Of a stretch of DNA of 64,000 nt, positions 17,600-27,406 are shown in pieces (position 1 is the first letter of the stretch; the number at the start of each line of letters is the position of its first letter). The position numbers were made by a program, and so were the translations under genes. Under the pieces are notes generated by a model, which ran no database searches, had not been told where the DNA came from, and saw nothing but the letters and a program-made list of their open reading frames with translations. The stretch covers positions 2,499,066 through 2,563,065 of the forward strand of contig NZ_NJGY01000001.1 in the NCBI RefSeq assembly GCF_002250505.1, given 5' to 3'. This stretch comes from Janthinobacterium sp. PC23-8. GTDB taxonomy: Bacteria; Pseudomonadota; Gammaproteobacteria; Burkholderiales; Burkholderiaceae_D.

Positions 17600-18202
17600 A
17601 TGACCACCGTCAACCTCGCAGAACTGTACGCTCCGCCGAACGAGATGATCGTGAAAGCCGTGCTCGACCATCTGCTGCCGTTTCATCTGAGCTATTTGAA
17701 AGCGGCGACGTTCTTTTGTCTGGCCAGCGGCAGCGCCGAGGGCCTGGACGCCTCGCCGCGCGGCGGCGCAGCGGGTTTTGTGCACGCGCTGGACCACAAG
17801 ACGGTCGCCTTTGCCGACTGGCCCGGCAACAACCGCATCGCGTCGCTGAGCAATCTGCAGCAGGATGACCGCATCGGCATGCTGTTCCTGTTCCCCGGCC
17901 TGGACATCTTCATGCGCATCAATGGCCACGCCGTCATTTCCACCAATGCGCCATTGCTGCAATCGCTGGCCGAAGGCGAACGCCTGCCAAAGACCGCCGT
18001 GGTAGTGAAAATCGATGAGGTACTGTTCCACTGCGGCAAAGCCATCAAGCGCGCGAAACTGTGGCATCCCGATGCGAAACTGGATCGCAAAACCCTGCCG
18101 TCCCCGGGCGATATGGTCGCCGCCATCACCGGCGCCGACAGCGGCACCGCCAAGGCCATAGACGAAGGCTATGACACGGCGATGCGCGGCCAGCTTTATT
18201 GA
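17600..18202 (+). CDS. Pyridoxamine 5'-phosphate oxidase-family flavoprotein
   Basis: This 200-residue protein starts at ATG 17600, chosen for the CAGGAGAACC ribosome-binding region; upstream in-frame codons lack one. The split-barrel FMN-binding pattern is visible in LDHKTVAFADWPGNNRIASL, then DDRIGMLFLFPGLDIFMRINGHAVI, then VVKIDEVLFHCGKAIKRAKLW, which matches the MSMEG_1061-like subgroup. Such proteins usually bind FMN or F420 and reduce or detoxify small substrates; the substrate is not known here. The divergent AraC gene is a probable regulator. Confidence 0.85.
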   Translation: MTTVNLAELYAPPNEMIVKAVLDHLLPFHLSYLKAATFFCLASGSAEGLDASPRGGAAGFVHALDHKTVAFADWPGNNRIASLSNLQQDDRIGMLFLFPGLDIFMRINGHAVISTNAPLLQSLAEGERLPKTAVVVKIDEVLFHCGKAIKRAKLWHPDAKLDRKTLPSPGDMVAAITGADSGTAKAIDEGYDTAMRGQLY

Positions 18203-18204
18203 TT

Positions 18205-19098
18205 TTATCCCAGCCGCGCGTCCTTGAAACTGCGTTCAAGAAACTCGATCAGCTTGCTGAGCGCCACCGGCATGTTCCTGCGGGTGGCGTAGATGGCGTA
18301 GATGTCCATTGGCATCGCTTCGCATTCCGGCAGCAGGGCCACCAGCTCGCCCTTGTCGATCAGCGGCAGGGCCAGATAAGCCGGCAACATGGCCAGGCCG
18401 GCGCCGCACAGCACTGCCTGTTCGATGGCCGCCGCATCGTTGGCGCTGAAGTTGCCCGTGACGGGCACCGCCAGCTCCTCGCCGTCACAGCGAAAGGTCC
18501 ACGTGCCTTTGCCATAGAAAGAATGCAGCAGGCAATTGTGAATGCTGAGCTCGTCGACATGGCGCACAGCAGGGTGGCGGCGCAGATAGGCAGGCGCGGC
18601 GCACAGCATGACCCGGCATTGCGCCAGCTTTCTGGCCACCACATTCGAGCCCAGCGTATTGGTGATCCGGATGGCAAGGTCGATGCGCTCGTCGACCAGG
18701 CTGACGCTCTGGTCCGACAGCAGCATGTCGACGCCGACACCGGGGTACAGGTCGACAAATTGCGCGATCATGCTGGTCAGCAGCGAGCGCCCCAGGGTGG
18801 TGCTGGCGGTGATGCGCAGCCTGCCGCGCGGCACGCCACTCGGTTCGCCCACCGACAGCTGGATGCCTTTGGCCATCTCCAGCAACTGGCGGCAACGCGA
18901 CAGCGCTTCCGTGCCGGCATCCGTCAGGCTCAGCCTGCGTGTGGTCCGGTGCAGCAGGCGCGCGCCGGCCCAGTCCTCCAGCTCGCCCAGGTAGCGCGAC
19001 ACGACCGGCCGTGACAAGCCCAGTTTTTCTGCCGCAGCCGACTGGCTGCCGCAGTCCACCGTGGTAATAAACACCTGCATGGCAACCAGCTTGTCCAT
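18205..19098 (-). CDS. LysR-family transcriptional regulator
   Basis: This 297-residue LTTR starts at ATG 19098 (MDKLVAMQVFITTVDCGS); a TTG further upstream is less likely. The N-terminal winged helix (QSAAAEKLGLSRPVVSRYLGELE) is followed by the LysR substrate-binding domain (RLRITASTTLGRSLL...). It is divergent from the Cache chemoreceptor gene and convergent with the flavoprotein gene (stops 2 bp apart). The target genes cannot be assigned with certainty. Confidence 0.93.
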   Translation of the reverse strand: MDKLVAMQVFITTVDCGSQSAAAEKLGLSRPVVSRYLGELEDWAGARLLHRTTRRLSLTDAGTEALSRCRQLLEMAKGIQLSVGEPSGVPRGRLRITASTTLGRSLLTSMIAQFVDLYPGVGVDMLLSDQSVSLVDERIDLAIRITNTLGSNVVARKLAQCRVMLCAAPAYLRRHPAVRHVDELSIHNCLLHSFYGKGTWTFRCDGEELAVPVTGNFSANDAAAIEQAVLCGAGLAMLPAYLALPLIDKGELVALLPECEAMPMDIYAIYATRRNMPVALSKLIEFLERSFKDARLG

Positions 19099-19204
19099 CG
19101 ATTCGACCGTATTTGGCAACAAACCATGCTACTTTATAGTCTTTTTTGATTAATAGAAAGCAACTATACTAGGCAACAATTTTAATTGCCCTTAAGAAGC
19201 CTTA

Positions 19205-20833
19205 ATGAATAAGCTTTCGTTTCAACAAAAACTCTGGCTACCGCTGGTGGCCTGTTTGCTGTGTATCGTGATCATTTTTATTTATAACGCATTGGAAACC
19301 CGCAACCTGCGCCTCGATGAGCGGCGCAAGGATTTGAGCAATGTGAACGAAGTGGCACACAGCATCCTCAAGCACTTTGACGAACTGACCAAAAACGGCA
19401 CCCTGAACAAGGAAGCGGCGCAGAAACAGGCGACGGCCGCGATCAAGTCGCTGCGCTTCAGCGGCGGCGGCTACACCGCGATCACCGACAAGCACATGAT
19501 TTCCCTGATGAATCCGTTCGCGCCGCAAAACAATGGCAAGGACATGAGCAGCTTCAAGGATGCCAACGGCTACTATCTGTACCGCCATATCGCCGAAGCG
19601 GGCGCCAGCCCCAGCGGCACCGGCTATGTCTATTACGTGTGGGCGCGCCCGGGCGGCACCAAGGTCCTGCCCAAGGTGTCGCACGTGATGCGCTTCGCAC
19701 CATGGGAATGGGATCTGATCACCGGCGTCTACATGGACGATATCAACGACGCCTTCAAGAAGGAACTGGTCGAAGCGGCCGTCGTGCTGGCGGTGGTGTC
19801 GACGCTGCTGTCGCTGCTGGTGACCCTGGTCAACCGCAGCTTGCGCGCCACCATCGGCGGCGACCCGGGCGCCGTGCGGCAGGCCGCCTCGCGCATTGCC
19901 AGCGGCAACTTGAGCGGTCCACTCGACACCGTCAAGGGCGATGACAGCAGCATCCTGTTCGGCATGCAGACCATGCAGAACCAGCTGGCCGACACCATCG
20001 GCGAGATCCGCCGCAGCGCCAACACCATCGCCCTGGCCTCGGCTGAAATTGCCACCGGCAATAGCGACCTGTCGGCGCGCACGGAAAGCCAGGCCAGCTC
20101 GCTCGAAGAGACGGCCGCCTCGATGGAAGAACTGACCTCCACCGTCAACCAGAACGCCGTCAACGCGCAGCAGGCCAACACCCTGGTGCTGTCGGCCGCC
20201 GACGTGGCGGAGAAGGGCGGGCAAGTGGTCTCGCGCGTGATACAGACGATGGACACCATCAATGCCTCGGCCACGCGCATCGTCGACATTATCGGCGTGA
20301 TTGACGGCATCGCCTTCCAGACCAATATCCTGGCCTTGAACGCGGCGGTGGAAGCGGCGCGCGCCGGCGAACAGGGCCGCGGCTTTGCGGTGGTGGCGTC
20401 GGAGGTGCGCAGCCTGGCCCATCGCAGCGCCGAAGCCGCCAAGGAAATCAAAGTACTGATCGGCAACTCCGTCGACAGCATCAAGGTCGGCAGCACGCTG
20501 GTAGCGGAGGCGGGCGTGACGATGGACCAGGTCGTCTCCAGCGTGTCGCGCGTGACCGAGATCATGGCCGCCATCAGCGCCGCCTCGCAGGAACAAAGCA
20601 CCGGCATCGGCCACGTCAACCAGGCGATCAATGAAATGGACGCCGTCACCCAGCAAAATGCGGCCCTGGTGGAGCAAGCGGCGGCGGCCGCCGCCAGCAT
20701 GCAGGATCAGGCGGCGATGCTGGCGCAACTGGTGCAGCGCTTCCAGCTCGACGCCGGCGAAGCGCAGAGCCTGGCTGGCGCGCCGCCGCGCATGGCGGCG
20801 CGCGGCAAGCCGCGGGCGCTGCGCGCGGCGTGA
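19205..20833 (+). CDS. Methyl-accepting chemotaxis protein with single Cache sensor
   Basis: This 542-residue chemoreceptor has a transmembrane helix at 12-30, then a periplasmic sCache_2 domain ([20 protein letters not shown]...[15 protein letters not shown], ...[14 protein letters not shown]). A second transmembrane helix (about 190-212), a short HAMP and the signalling domain with [20 protein letters not shown] follow. sCache_2 sensors usually bind small carboxylates. Unlike the receptor at 14424 it has no C-terminal CheR-tether pentapeptide, ending in [11 protein letters not shown]. Its stop codon overlaps a GNAT-protein fragment, so the original C-terminus may have been altered by a deletion. 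Confidence 0.93.
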   Translation: MNKLSFQQKLWLPLVACLLCIVIIFIYNALETRNLRLDERRKDLSNVNEVAHSILKHFDELTKNGTLNKEAAQKQATAAIKSLRFSGGGYTAITDKHMISLMNPFAPQNNGKDMSSFKDANGYYLYRHIAEAGASPSGTGYVYYVWARPGGTKVLPKVSHVMRFAPWEWDLITGVYMDDINDAFKKELVEAAVVLAVVSTLLSLLVTLVNRSLRATIGGDPGAVRQAASRIASGNLSGPLDTVKGDDSSILFGMQTMQNQLADTIGEIRRSANTIALASAEIATGNSDLSARTESQASSLEETAASMEELTSTVNQNAVNAQQANTLVLSAADVAEKGGQVVSRVIQTMDTINASATRIVDIIGVIDGIAFQTNILALNAAVEAARAGEQGRGFAVVASEVRSLAHRSAEAAKEIKVLIGNSVDSIKVGSTLVAEAGVTMDQVVSSVSRVTEIMAAISAASQEQSTGIGHVNQAINEMDAVTQQNAALVEQAAAAAASMQDQAAMLAQLVQRFQLDAGEAQSLAGAPPRMAARGKPRALRAA

Positions 20834-21012
20834 TCGGCGCCTACAGCCAGATGCGCCTGTGGACCACCGACCAGCAGAAAAATGCGCGCCGGATTTACCA
20901 GGGCAAGGGCTATGTGCTGGTGGCGCAAGAGCCGGTGTTGGCGTTTGGCAGGGAGATGGTGGATGAGACGTGGGAGCTGGAACTGCAAGACAGGGAACGA
21001 GCATCGCCATAG
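20830..21012 (+). pseudogene. C-terminal fragment of a GNAT (MarR-GNAT type) acetyltransferase gene
   Basis: The 60-residue frame contains RLWTTDQQKNARRIYQGKGY, then VLVAQEPVLAFGREMVDETWELEL. This matches the last strand-helix-strand part of GNAT acetyltransferases of the MarR-GNAT type ('LWT...AARxxYxxxGFxLxxEExxxxFGxxLxxxxWEL'). The MarR domain and the acetyl-CoA-binding motif A are absent, so it cannot be functional. It begins exactly at the chemoreceptor stop, which suggests a deletion joined the two. Confidence 0.7.
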
Positions 21013-21122
21013 GCTTTCAGGCCAGGGCCATGGCTTTCGTGTACGCAAAAAAGGTGAAAATGATACCGATATAACTATAAATTGCGCACGCCGGAGGCAG
21101 CAGCCCGGCGTGCAGGAGGGTA

Positions 21123-22283
21123 TCAGGGGTCCAGGGGATCGGCGGGATCGATGCGCAGCGACTTGAGCGACGGCCGGAACGTGAGCTCGGTGGGTGACAG
21201 CCGCGCGCCGATGGCGCCGGGCGCGTAGCCCAGCTCCTTCAGGTTGCGGACGGTGAACTCCGAACTTTCGATGTAACGGCTTTGCTCGACGTTGGTGATG
21301 ATCAGGCCGTCCTTGTCCAGCGGCGCTCCCATCGCGGCCAGCCGCCGCGTCACATTGCGCAAGTTCGTCGTCGTGTGGCGGGCATAGGGCTCGATGATGA
21401 TGGACTCGGCCGGCACGCCGAAGCGCCCGATCAGGGCCCGGCGCATTTCGACCGCCTCGACGAACAGCGTCCCTCTCGGATGCACGGAGGCACCGCTCAG
21501 GATGACGAACGGCGCTGCGCCGTCGGCATAGCGTTGAGCGGCCATCCGCACATTCAGTTTGCCGCGCGCACTCAACGGCATCCCCTGGTTTTCCGGGCCC
21601 ACGCCCGGAACAATGATCGCCGTGTAGCGATACCGCGTCCAGTCGATGAGGCGCGCGCGGCCCAGCGCGGCGGCGTTGTGGCCCATGTCCAGCGGCTCGA
21701 AGGCGATGGCGTCATTGCCGTCATTGACGTCCAGCAGGGCAATCGCCAGCCTGAGGCTGGGATCGAGCACCAAAGCCGGATCGTCCTCGCCGGCCTTGGC
21801 CAGCCAAGCTGCGTCCTCGGACGCCGCCTTGAAATGCACGCTCCCGACCGGATCGACGGGACCATCGATCAACGGATAGCGCGGCGACGCACCCAGGCCG
21901 TACACCTCGATGATACAGTTCAACCCGCGCAGTTCGCGCTCGACCTGGGCCGGCGCGCCGTCGTCGGCCAGTGTCGATGTGCGCCACGTCGACGCCGGCG
22001 CCTTGGCGGCCGCAGCCGCGAGGCTGGCGATTTCCGCATCGGTCCACGTGCTGGCGTTCAGCACGCAAGCCGGCGCCTGCCTGCAGGCGTCGATGCGGCG
22101 CAGACGTGCGCTCACCACGGCGGTGGCGAGAGCAGGACGCGCGGCGCCCATGTCCACCAGCGCGGGAAACAGCTGCTTGGCCAGCAGCGCCCAGTGCTGG
22201 TCGCGCACAGGGGCAGCATGGGCCTGCTGCGCCAGCAGCAGCGAGAGGGCGAGCAGGCTTTTTCTGATCATCGGGCTCACCAT
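21123..22283 (-). CDS. YdcF/SanA-like DUF218 protein, exported
   Basis: This 386-residue protein has a signal peptide (SLLALSLLLAQQAHA). The C-terminal half is a DUF218 domain: YTAIIVPGVGPENQGMPLS, FVILSGASVHPRGT, then SIIIEPYARHTTTNLRNVTR and LIITNVEQSRYI. This domain occurs in envelope proteins such as SanA and ElyC and is otherwise biochemically obscure. The ATG overlaps the end of the TonB-dependent receptor gene (ATGGTGA arrangement), so the two are translationally coupled and it probably works with the receptor. A second Met four codons later (22271) is an alternative start. Confidence 0.85.
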   Translation of the reverse strand: MVSPMIRKSLLALSLLLAQQAHAAPVRDQHWALLAKQLFPALVDMGAARPALATAVVSARLRRIDACRQAPACVLNASTWTDAEIASLAAAAAKAPASTWRTSTLADDGAPAQVERELRGLNCIIEVYGLGASPRYPLIDGPVDPVGSVHFKAASEDAAWLAKAGEDDPALVLDPSLRLAIALLDVNDGNDAIAFEPLDMGHNAAALGRARLIDWTRYRYTAIIVPGVGPENQGMPLSARGKLNVRMAAQRYADGAAPFVILSGASVHPRGTLFVEAVEMRRALIGRFGVPAESIIIEPYARHTTTNLRNVTRRLAAMGAPLDKDGLIITNVEQSRYIESSEFTVRNLKELGYAPGAIGARLSPTELTFRPSLKSLRIDPADPLDP

Positions 22284-24787
22284 GCCTTGCTCAGCACCAT
22301 GCGCACGCTGCGGCCAAAGACCGGACGTCCGTAAATCGCTTCCTTGCTGCCCTGGCCGGACAGCGTATCGGTGCGGGTGTTTCCTTCGGTCAAACCCTGC
22401 GCGTTGCTCAGGTTGTCGCCGACGATCTGCAGTTTCCAGTCGCCGCGGCTGAGCGACACGCCGGCGCCGAACGAATGATAGGCCGGCAGTTCAGTGGCCT
22501 GGAAGAAGTCGACGTAACGCTTGCCCGTGTAAGCGTAGCTGCCGTACATCTCGACCAGATAGTCGCCGGTATTGAAATGATAGCTGGGGCGGATGTTGCC
22601 GAACACCTTGGGCTCGCGGATGATCTGGTTGCCGACCACCTTCGACGGATCGGCGCCAGTCGCGCTGACGAAGTCCTTGTATTGCGGATCCTGCACCGTC
22701 AGCGAGCCGTTGATATTGAAGCGCTCCGACAAATACCAGGCGCCGTCAAACTCGGCGCCGCGCACGATCGCCTTGCCGAAGAATGGCACGGTCTGGTCGT
22801 TGCGTCCGGTGACCGGATTGAAGGCGGTGAACGAGGCGTTGAGCGGATTGAACTGCGTGTAGAAGCCGGTCACGTACAGGTAGGAGCGGCCGGCGTTCAT
22901 CTTGACGCCGACTTCATACTGATCCGCCTTGGTGGTCAGCACCAGCGGATCGACCGTGGCGGCCACCTGCATCGACGGCGGCACTTCCAGGTGCGACATG
23001 CGCGCATAGCCGCCGAAGCGCTGAGAGAAGTCGTAGTTGGCGCCGAGCGTCCAATTGACCGTATTGGTGTTGTACTTGTGTTCCTGCCGGGCGCCCGTGA
23101 AGGCGCGCGTGGTGTCATCGGCCAGCGTGGTCGGATCGCCCAGGTTCGCCTGGGTGGTCAGCAGCGCGTAGCCGTCATAGTGATAGCGTTCCTTGCGCAC
23201 GCCGCCGTCCAGGCGCAGCCCTTGCATGACCTCCCAGGTGTCGTTCATGTACAGCGCGCCCATTCTGGCGTCGACGTCGCCCTGGTTCAATGTGCTGGTG
23301 TAGTGCAACACGCCCTTGTCGGTCACGTAGCCGAGCGCCGAGCCGGCGGCGGAGTAGGCGACCAGGTCGAGCGTGCGCGGCCGGCCCTGCACCTCGATCA
23401 GCATGTCGTTGTAGACCGACTTGCTGGTCTGGCCGTAGCCGCTGCCGTAGAGGCCGAGTTTGAAGTCGTGGTTGCCGAAGCCGGTCTCGAAGTTGCGCGT
23501 GATATTGATATCGGCCTGGTTCGAATAGAAGTCCGAGCTGGCGGCGCGGTATTGCCCCTGCATCACCAGGCCGGAGGCGGCTGCCGGATTGTAGACTTGG
23601 GCACCGTTGCTGCCGGCGATCGCGTAGCCCAGATGGTCGACGGCGCCAAACGCGGTTTTCGCCGCACCCAGGAAGCCGTTGGCAAACGCGGTGGCGTCGG
23701 CCGGGTTCGAGGTCGAGTAGAACGCGTCGAAGTCCAGCGTGCCCTTGGTCATGCCGCCCTTGGCCGACAGCTGCCACTTGCCGAGGTCGCCCTCATAGCG
23801 CACGCCGATGTTGCCGTATTCGAGGTGGCGGCCGCTGGCCAGGTCACGCGTGTCGGTCTGCAGCTTGCCCGCGCCGTCCAGGTATTTCTGCGGCACGGCG
23901 CGCAGCGACGGCGAATTCATCGTGCCGTCGAAATAATCGATGTACTTGTCGAGCGAGACCGCCGGATTGCGCGGGTCGGCGATCGGGATCGGCAGATAGA
24001 AGGCGTTGTGGTCGTTCAGGTAGTTGGCGCTGACCGTCAGCGTGCCCGACTCGAGCACGCGCTTGATGTTGCCGCGGATCTGGCCCCCCCGGTCGTTCGG
24101 GAAGCCGTTGTCGCGGTGGCCGTCGTCCTGGCGCACGAAGCCGCCGACCGCATAGAAGGTCTTGTCGTCGATCTTGCCGGCCTGGTAGAGGTCGGCGCGG
24201 GCCAGGCCGGTGGTGCCCAGCGTCACCTGCGCCTTGCCCTTGGTGGTACCGGTGCCGGTGACGGTGCTGCTGTTGACGATGGCCGCCGCCTGGCTGGCGT
24301 AGATCGACGCCGGGCCGCCGCGCACCACCTCCAGGTTCTTGGTCATCAGGTCGTAGCGGTTCAGGCTGTCGCCGCGAAAGAAGAAGCCGTTGATTTCCGT
24401 GAACAGCGGCAGGCCGTCCTGCTGGAACAGCGCCAGGCCGTCATCGGTCGGAATGCCGCGCACGCGGGTGATGTTCTGCACCTCGCCACCGGTCGCCTCG
24501 ACCTGGATGCCGGGCAGCTTGCCCAGCAGGTCGGCCATGTTTTGCGGCGCCAGTTTTTGCACCTCGCTCTGCGACAGCGAGTTCACTGCGTAGGATACGT
24601 CGAAACGGCGCTGAGGGCGCGCCGAGCCCGTCACGACCACGGTGGCGACGCCGGCTTCCTCGCCCGCTTGCGCTGCCGGCACGGCGGGCGGTTCGGCCGC
24701 CACCGTCTGGGCGAACGCCGGGCAGGCCATGGCGTACAGGGCGCCGATCACCCAACTGTGGGCAAGGGTATTCTTTCTTTTCATCAT
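22277..24787 (-). CDS. TonB-dependent outer-membrane receptor, probably for a carbohydrate
   Basis: This 836-residue outer-membrane transporter has a signal peptide ending near PAFAQT and a TonB-box-like region (ATVVVTGSARPQRR). A plug domain follows with NMADLLGKLPGIQVEATGG, RVRGIPTDDGLALFQQDGLP and NLEVVRGGPASIYAS, then a 22-strand barrel ending in GRSVRMVLSKAW with the terminal aromatic. Substrate is not stated by motif. A ROK repressor and a GPH sugar symporter transcribed divergently point to an oligosaccharide or glycoside rather than iron. It is the first gene of a coupled pair with the DUF218 gene. Confidence 0.92.
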   Translation of the reverse strand: MMKRKNTLAHSWVIGALYAMACPAFAQTVAAEPPAVPAAQAGEEAGVATVVVTGSARPQRRFDVSYAVNSLSQSEVQKLAPQNMADLLGKLPGIQVEATGGEVQNITRVRGIPTDDGLALFQQDGLPLFTEINGFFFRGDSLNRYDLMTKNLEVVRGGPASIYASQAAAIVNSSTVTGTGTTKGKAQVTLGTTGLARADLYQAGKIDDKTFYAVGGFVRQDDGHRDNGFPNDRGGQIRGNIKRVLESGTLTVSANYLNDHNAFYLPIPIADPRNPAVSLDKYIDYFDGTMNSPSLRAVPQKYLDGAGKLQTDTRDLASGRHLEYGNIGVRYEGDLGKWQLSAKGGMTKGTLDFDAFYSTSNPADATAFANGFLGAAKTAFGAVDHLGYAIAGSNGAQVYNPAAASGLVMQGQYRAASSDFYSNQADINITRNFETGFGNHDFKLGLYGSGYGQTSKSVYNDMLIEVQGRPRTLDLVAYSAAGSALGYVTDKGVLHYTSTLNQGDVDARMGALYMNDTWEVMQGLRLDGGVRKERYHYDGYALLTTQANLGDPTTLADDTTRAFTGARQEHKYNTNTVNWTLGANYDFSQRFGGYARMSHLEVPPSMQVAATVDPLVLTTKADQYEVGVKMNAGRSYLYVTGFYTQFNPLNASFTAFNPVTGRNDQTVPFFGKAIVRGAEFDGAWYLSERFNINGSLTVQDPQYKDFVSATGADPSKVVGNQIIREPKVFGNIRPSYHFNTGDYLVEMYGSYAYTGKRYVDFFQATELPAYHSFGAGVSLSRGDWKLQIVGDNLSNAQGLTEGNTRTDTLSGQGSKEAIYGRPVFGRSVRMVLSKAW

Positions 24788-24854
24788 AGATTTCTCCGGT
24801 ATGGTCGTGGTTGGCGGGTGTTGAGCCGGAGTATAGACACGGTATTTTGGTATA

Positions 24855-24882
24855 ATTATTTATTACTTGTAAAATAAATAGA
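24855..24882. promoter_or_regulatory. AT-rich inverted repeat, candidate operator of the ROK regulator
   Basis: In the 140-bp divergent region between the receptor and ROK genes, TATTTATTAC is followed after two bases by GTAAAATAAATA, an imperfect inverted repeat. ROK/NagC-type repressors bind AT-rich palindromes of this sort. The site is placed to control both divergent transcripts. The assignment is inference. Confidence 0.4.
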
Positions 24883-24927
24883 ATATGACAGGCGTGTTAC
24901 AGGAATTGTCTTTCTATACATCACATC

Positions 24928-26052
24928 ATGAAAATTGCGCGGCTAAAACTGTCGTCGGAAGAAAAGCGTTTGTTATGGCAGTTACGGACCAGGGGGCCGC
25001 TGCCGCGCAGCGACCTGGCGATGGCGCTGCAGGTGAGCAACTCAGCGCTGACCAAGCTGTCGCGCAATCTGATCAGCATGGGCCTGGTCGAAGAGCAGGC
25101 CTCGTCCGATAGCAATGGCCGCGGCCGACCGACCGTGCCGTTGACGATCTCGGCCGCCGGCGGCTTCGCGGTCGGCGCGACGGTGCACAAGGGCGTGCTG
25201 GAAATCGCCCTGGTCGACTACGCGGGCGGCATCATCTCGCTGACCAGCGAGGAGGTCGGCGCGCCCGGCCCGCTGGCGTTCGCCCAGCTGCTGGAGCAAC
25301 GCATCACCGAGCTGTCGGTCAGGCACCGGCTGCTGGGCAGGCGCTTCCTGGGCGTCGGTGTCGGCCTGCCCGGGCCGCCCCGGGGCCGCGACGGTGACCA
25401 ATGGAACATCGTCAACGACCTGCCCGGATGGCGCCACGTCCCGCTGCGCCAGATCCTCGATGACGCCCTCGGCCTGCCGACCATGCTGGAAAACGACGCC
25501 AATGTGTCGGCGCTGGCCGAGTACTACCTGAACGATACGATACGCAAGTCGTCGACGGTGGTGGTATTCCTGCTCGGCTATGGCATCGGTGCCGGCGTCA
25601 TCGAGGACGGCCGCCTGCTCAAGGGCGAGTTCGGCGGCGCCGGCGACATCGGCGGCCTGTATCCGATGGCGCTGCCGAGGCCCACCACGATGGACCTGCT
25701 GTCGGTGCTGCGCGAGGCGGGATGCGCGATACAGTCGGTCGCGCATTTCGACGAAGACACCGTCGGCCACGAGGCGCTGATCGAACAGTGGCTGGACCGG
25801 GCGGCGGGGCAGCTGGAATCGGTAGTCAACAGCGCGATCTCGTGGTTCGATCCGGGCGAGATCGTGTTTTCCAGCCCGCTGCCGGAATCGATCATGACCC
25901 GCCTGGCCGCCAGGCTGAACCGGGGACAGCTGCGCTGGCCCGAGCACCGGCAGCCCGCCGAGATCCGCGTGTCGCGCCTGGGCGGCAGCTCGATCGCGCT
26001 GGGCGCCGCGCTGTTGCCGATCCACGCGGCGACCACGGTCTCGTTCTGGTAG
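24928..26052 (+). CDS. ROK-family transcriptional repressor
   Basis: This 374-residue regulator resembles NagC/Mlc/XylR. An N-terminal winged helix (LWQLRTRGPLPRSDLAMAL... SNSALTKLSRNLI) is followed by the ROK sugar-kinase-like fold with GVGVGLPGPPRG, MLENDANVSALAEYY, VVFLLGYGIGAGVIEDG and LLKGEFGGAGDIGG. It would sense a sugar or sugar phosphate and repress the divergent receptor operon and its own operon. Of the zinc-binding cysteines usual in ROK proteins none is obvious in the expected segment. The stop abuts the ribosome-binding region of the symporter gene. Confidence 0.9.
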   Translation: MKIARLKLSSEEKRLLWQLRTRGPLPRSDLAMALQVSNSALTKLSRNLISMGLVEEQASSDSNGRGRPTVPLTISAAGGFAVGATVHKGVLEIALVDYAGGIISLTSEEVGAPGPLAFAQLLEQRITELSVRHRLLGRRFLGVGVGLPGPPRGRDGDQWNIVNDLPGWRHVPLRQILDDALGLPTMLENDANVSALAEYYLNDTIRKSSTVVVFLLGYGIGAGVIEDGRLLKGEFGGAGDIGGLYPMALPRPTTMDLLSVLREAGCAIQSVAHFDEDTVGHEALIEQWLDRAAGQLESVVNSAISWFDPGEIVFSSPLPESIMTRLAARLNRGQLRWPEHRQPAEIRVSRLGGSSIALGAALLPIHAATTVSFW

Positions 26053-26059
26053 GGGACAG

Positions 26060-27406
26060 GTGGGCATGGGCCGTTATCTCGACAAGATGAAGACGGACCG
26101 GCATTTGATCGGCTATTCCAGCGGCAATTTCGGCAAGAACCTGCTGCTGGGCAGCGTGGACGTGACGCTGCTGTTCCTGCTGACGGACGTGCTGGGCATC
26201 GCGCCGCACAGCGTCAGCTGGCTGATGCTGATGGTGTTCTGCGCCGACCTGGTGCTGGACCTGGGCGCCGGACTGCTGGCGGCCTGGGCCCACAACCGCG
26301 GCACCGGCTACCGGCGGCTGATCGTGCTGGGCGCGCCGCCCTGCGCCATCGCGTTCGCGCTCATTTACAGCCTGCCGCTGTTGCGACCGGGAAGCATCGG
26401 CGGGATTGCCCTGGTAATTATATTTTTCCGCGCGGCCTACGCCATCATCGACGTGCCGCACAACAGCCTGCTGGTTCGCGTCGCGACCGACAGCCACGCG
26501 CGAGGCCGCGCGTCCGGGTATCGCACCCTGTTCAGTTCAGGCGCCAGCGTGGTCATCGCCACCGTGCTGCTGCCTTTCATGGGCAGCGCCGGCCACCGCG
26601 CCACCGCAGGCCAGCTGTCCTGGCTCGGCGTCGCCAGCGCACTGGCGTTTTGCGCCGCGATGTTCGTTGCCGCCTGGTCGTCGCAGGAGGAGGAGGAGGA
26701 GGGCGGCGGCGAACGCCGGTTCCGCACCGTCGCCAAAGTGGCCTTCCTGCCCAGGCTGGACCGGCTGTTCGGGGCCATCGCCGTCATCGCGTTCATCACC
26801 GGCTTCGCGACGCCGATGTTCTCCAAGATGATTCTTTACATCGCAACCTATGTGCTGAACCAGCCCGGTTTCGCGGGCCGGATACTGCTGACCATCACCC
26901 TGGGACAATTGGCCGGTGCCGTGCTGTGGATCGTCCTCGTCCGATCCCGCGACAAGACCTCCTTGCTGGCCATCAGCCACGCCGTCGCCGCCTGCGGCAT
27001 ATTGCTTTTCTCCTTGTCGGGAAACCAGCCATGGTTGTTGACGGCATCGGCGGCGCTGATCGGGATCGGCTTCAGCGGCGTGTTCATGCTGCCTTGGGGG
27101 ATACTGGCAGACATTATCGATTTCGCCCAATTCCGCCACCGCGAGCGCCGCGAAACGGCCACCTTTGCCACCATCCTGGTCATACTCAAGGCCGGCGGCG
27201 CGGCGTCCCTGGCCGCCATCGGCTGGACCCTGGGAGCGCTGGGCTACGTGCCCGGCATGGGGCAGCCGGCATCCGTGATTGAGGGCATGAAGCTGCTGGC
27301 GTTTGGCGTACCGATGCTCGGTTCCGCCATCGCCATCCTGACGCTGCGGCGCTTCGCGGTCGGCCACCAGATGCATGCCCGCGTGGTGCGGGCCAACCGA
27401 CGGTGA
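26060..27406 (+). CDS. GPH-type (MelB-like) sugar:cation symporter
   Basis: This roughly 448-residue, 12-helix inner-membrane carrier is of the glycoside-pentoside-hexuronide branch of the major facilitator superfamily. It begins LIGYSSGNFGKNLLLGSVDV...FLLTDVLG, typical of GPH proteins, and has the cytoplasmic loop YRRLIVLGAP. The start is either GTG 26060 or ATG 26066; AGGGG at 26051-26055 fits either. It follows the ROK gene directly and is probably co-transcribed. In this locus it would take the substrate brought in by the TonB-dependent receptor across the inner membrane. No glycosidase gene is adjacent. Confidence 0.87.
   Translation: MGMGRYLDKMKTDRHLIGYSSGNFGKNLLLGSVDVTLLFLLTDVLGIAPHSVSWLMLMVFCADLVLDLGAGLLAAWAHNRGTGYRRLIVLGAPPCAIAFALIYSLPLLRPGSIGGIALVIIFFRAAYAIIDVPHNSLLVRVATDSHARGRASGYRTLFSSGASVVIATVLLPFMGSAGHRATAGQLSWLGVASALAFCAAMFVAAWSSQEEEEEGGGERRFRTVAKVAFLPRLDRLFGAIAVIAFITGFATPMFSKMILYIATYVLNQPGFAGRILLTITLGQLAGAVLWIVLVRSRDKTSLLAISHAVAACGILLFSLSGNQPWLLTASAALIGIGFSGVFMLPWGILADIIDFAQFRHRERRETATFATILVILKAGGAASLAAIGWTLGALGYVPGMGQPASVIEGMKLLAFGVPMLGSAIAILTLRRFAVGHQMHARVVRANRR

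Noticed and set aside
22475..24877. 800-codon open frame on the plus strand opposite the TonB-dependent receptor gene
   Set aside because: It is the antisense shadow of a high-GC gene. The protein is Arg/Val/Ala-rich low complexity with no start signal, while the minus strand encodes a clear receptor.
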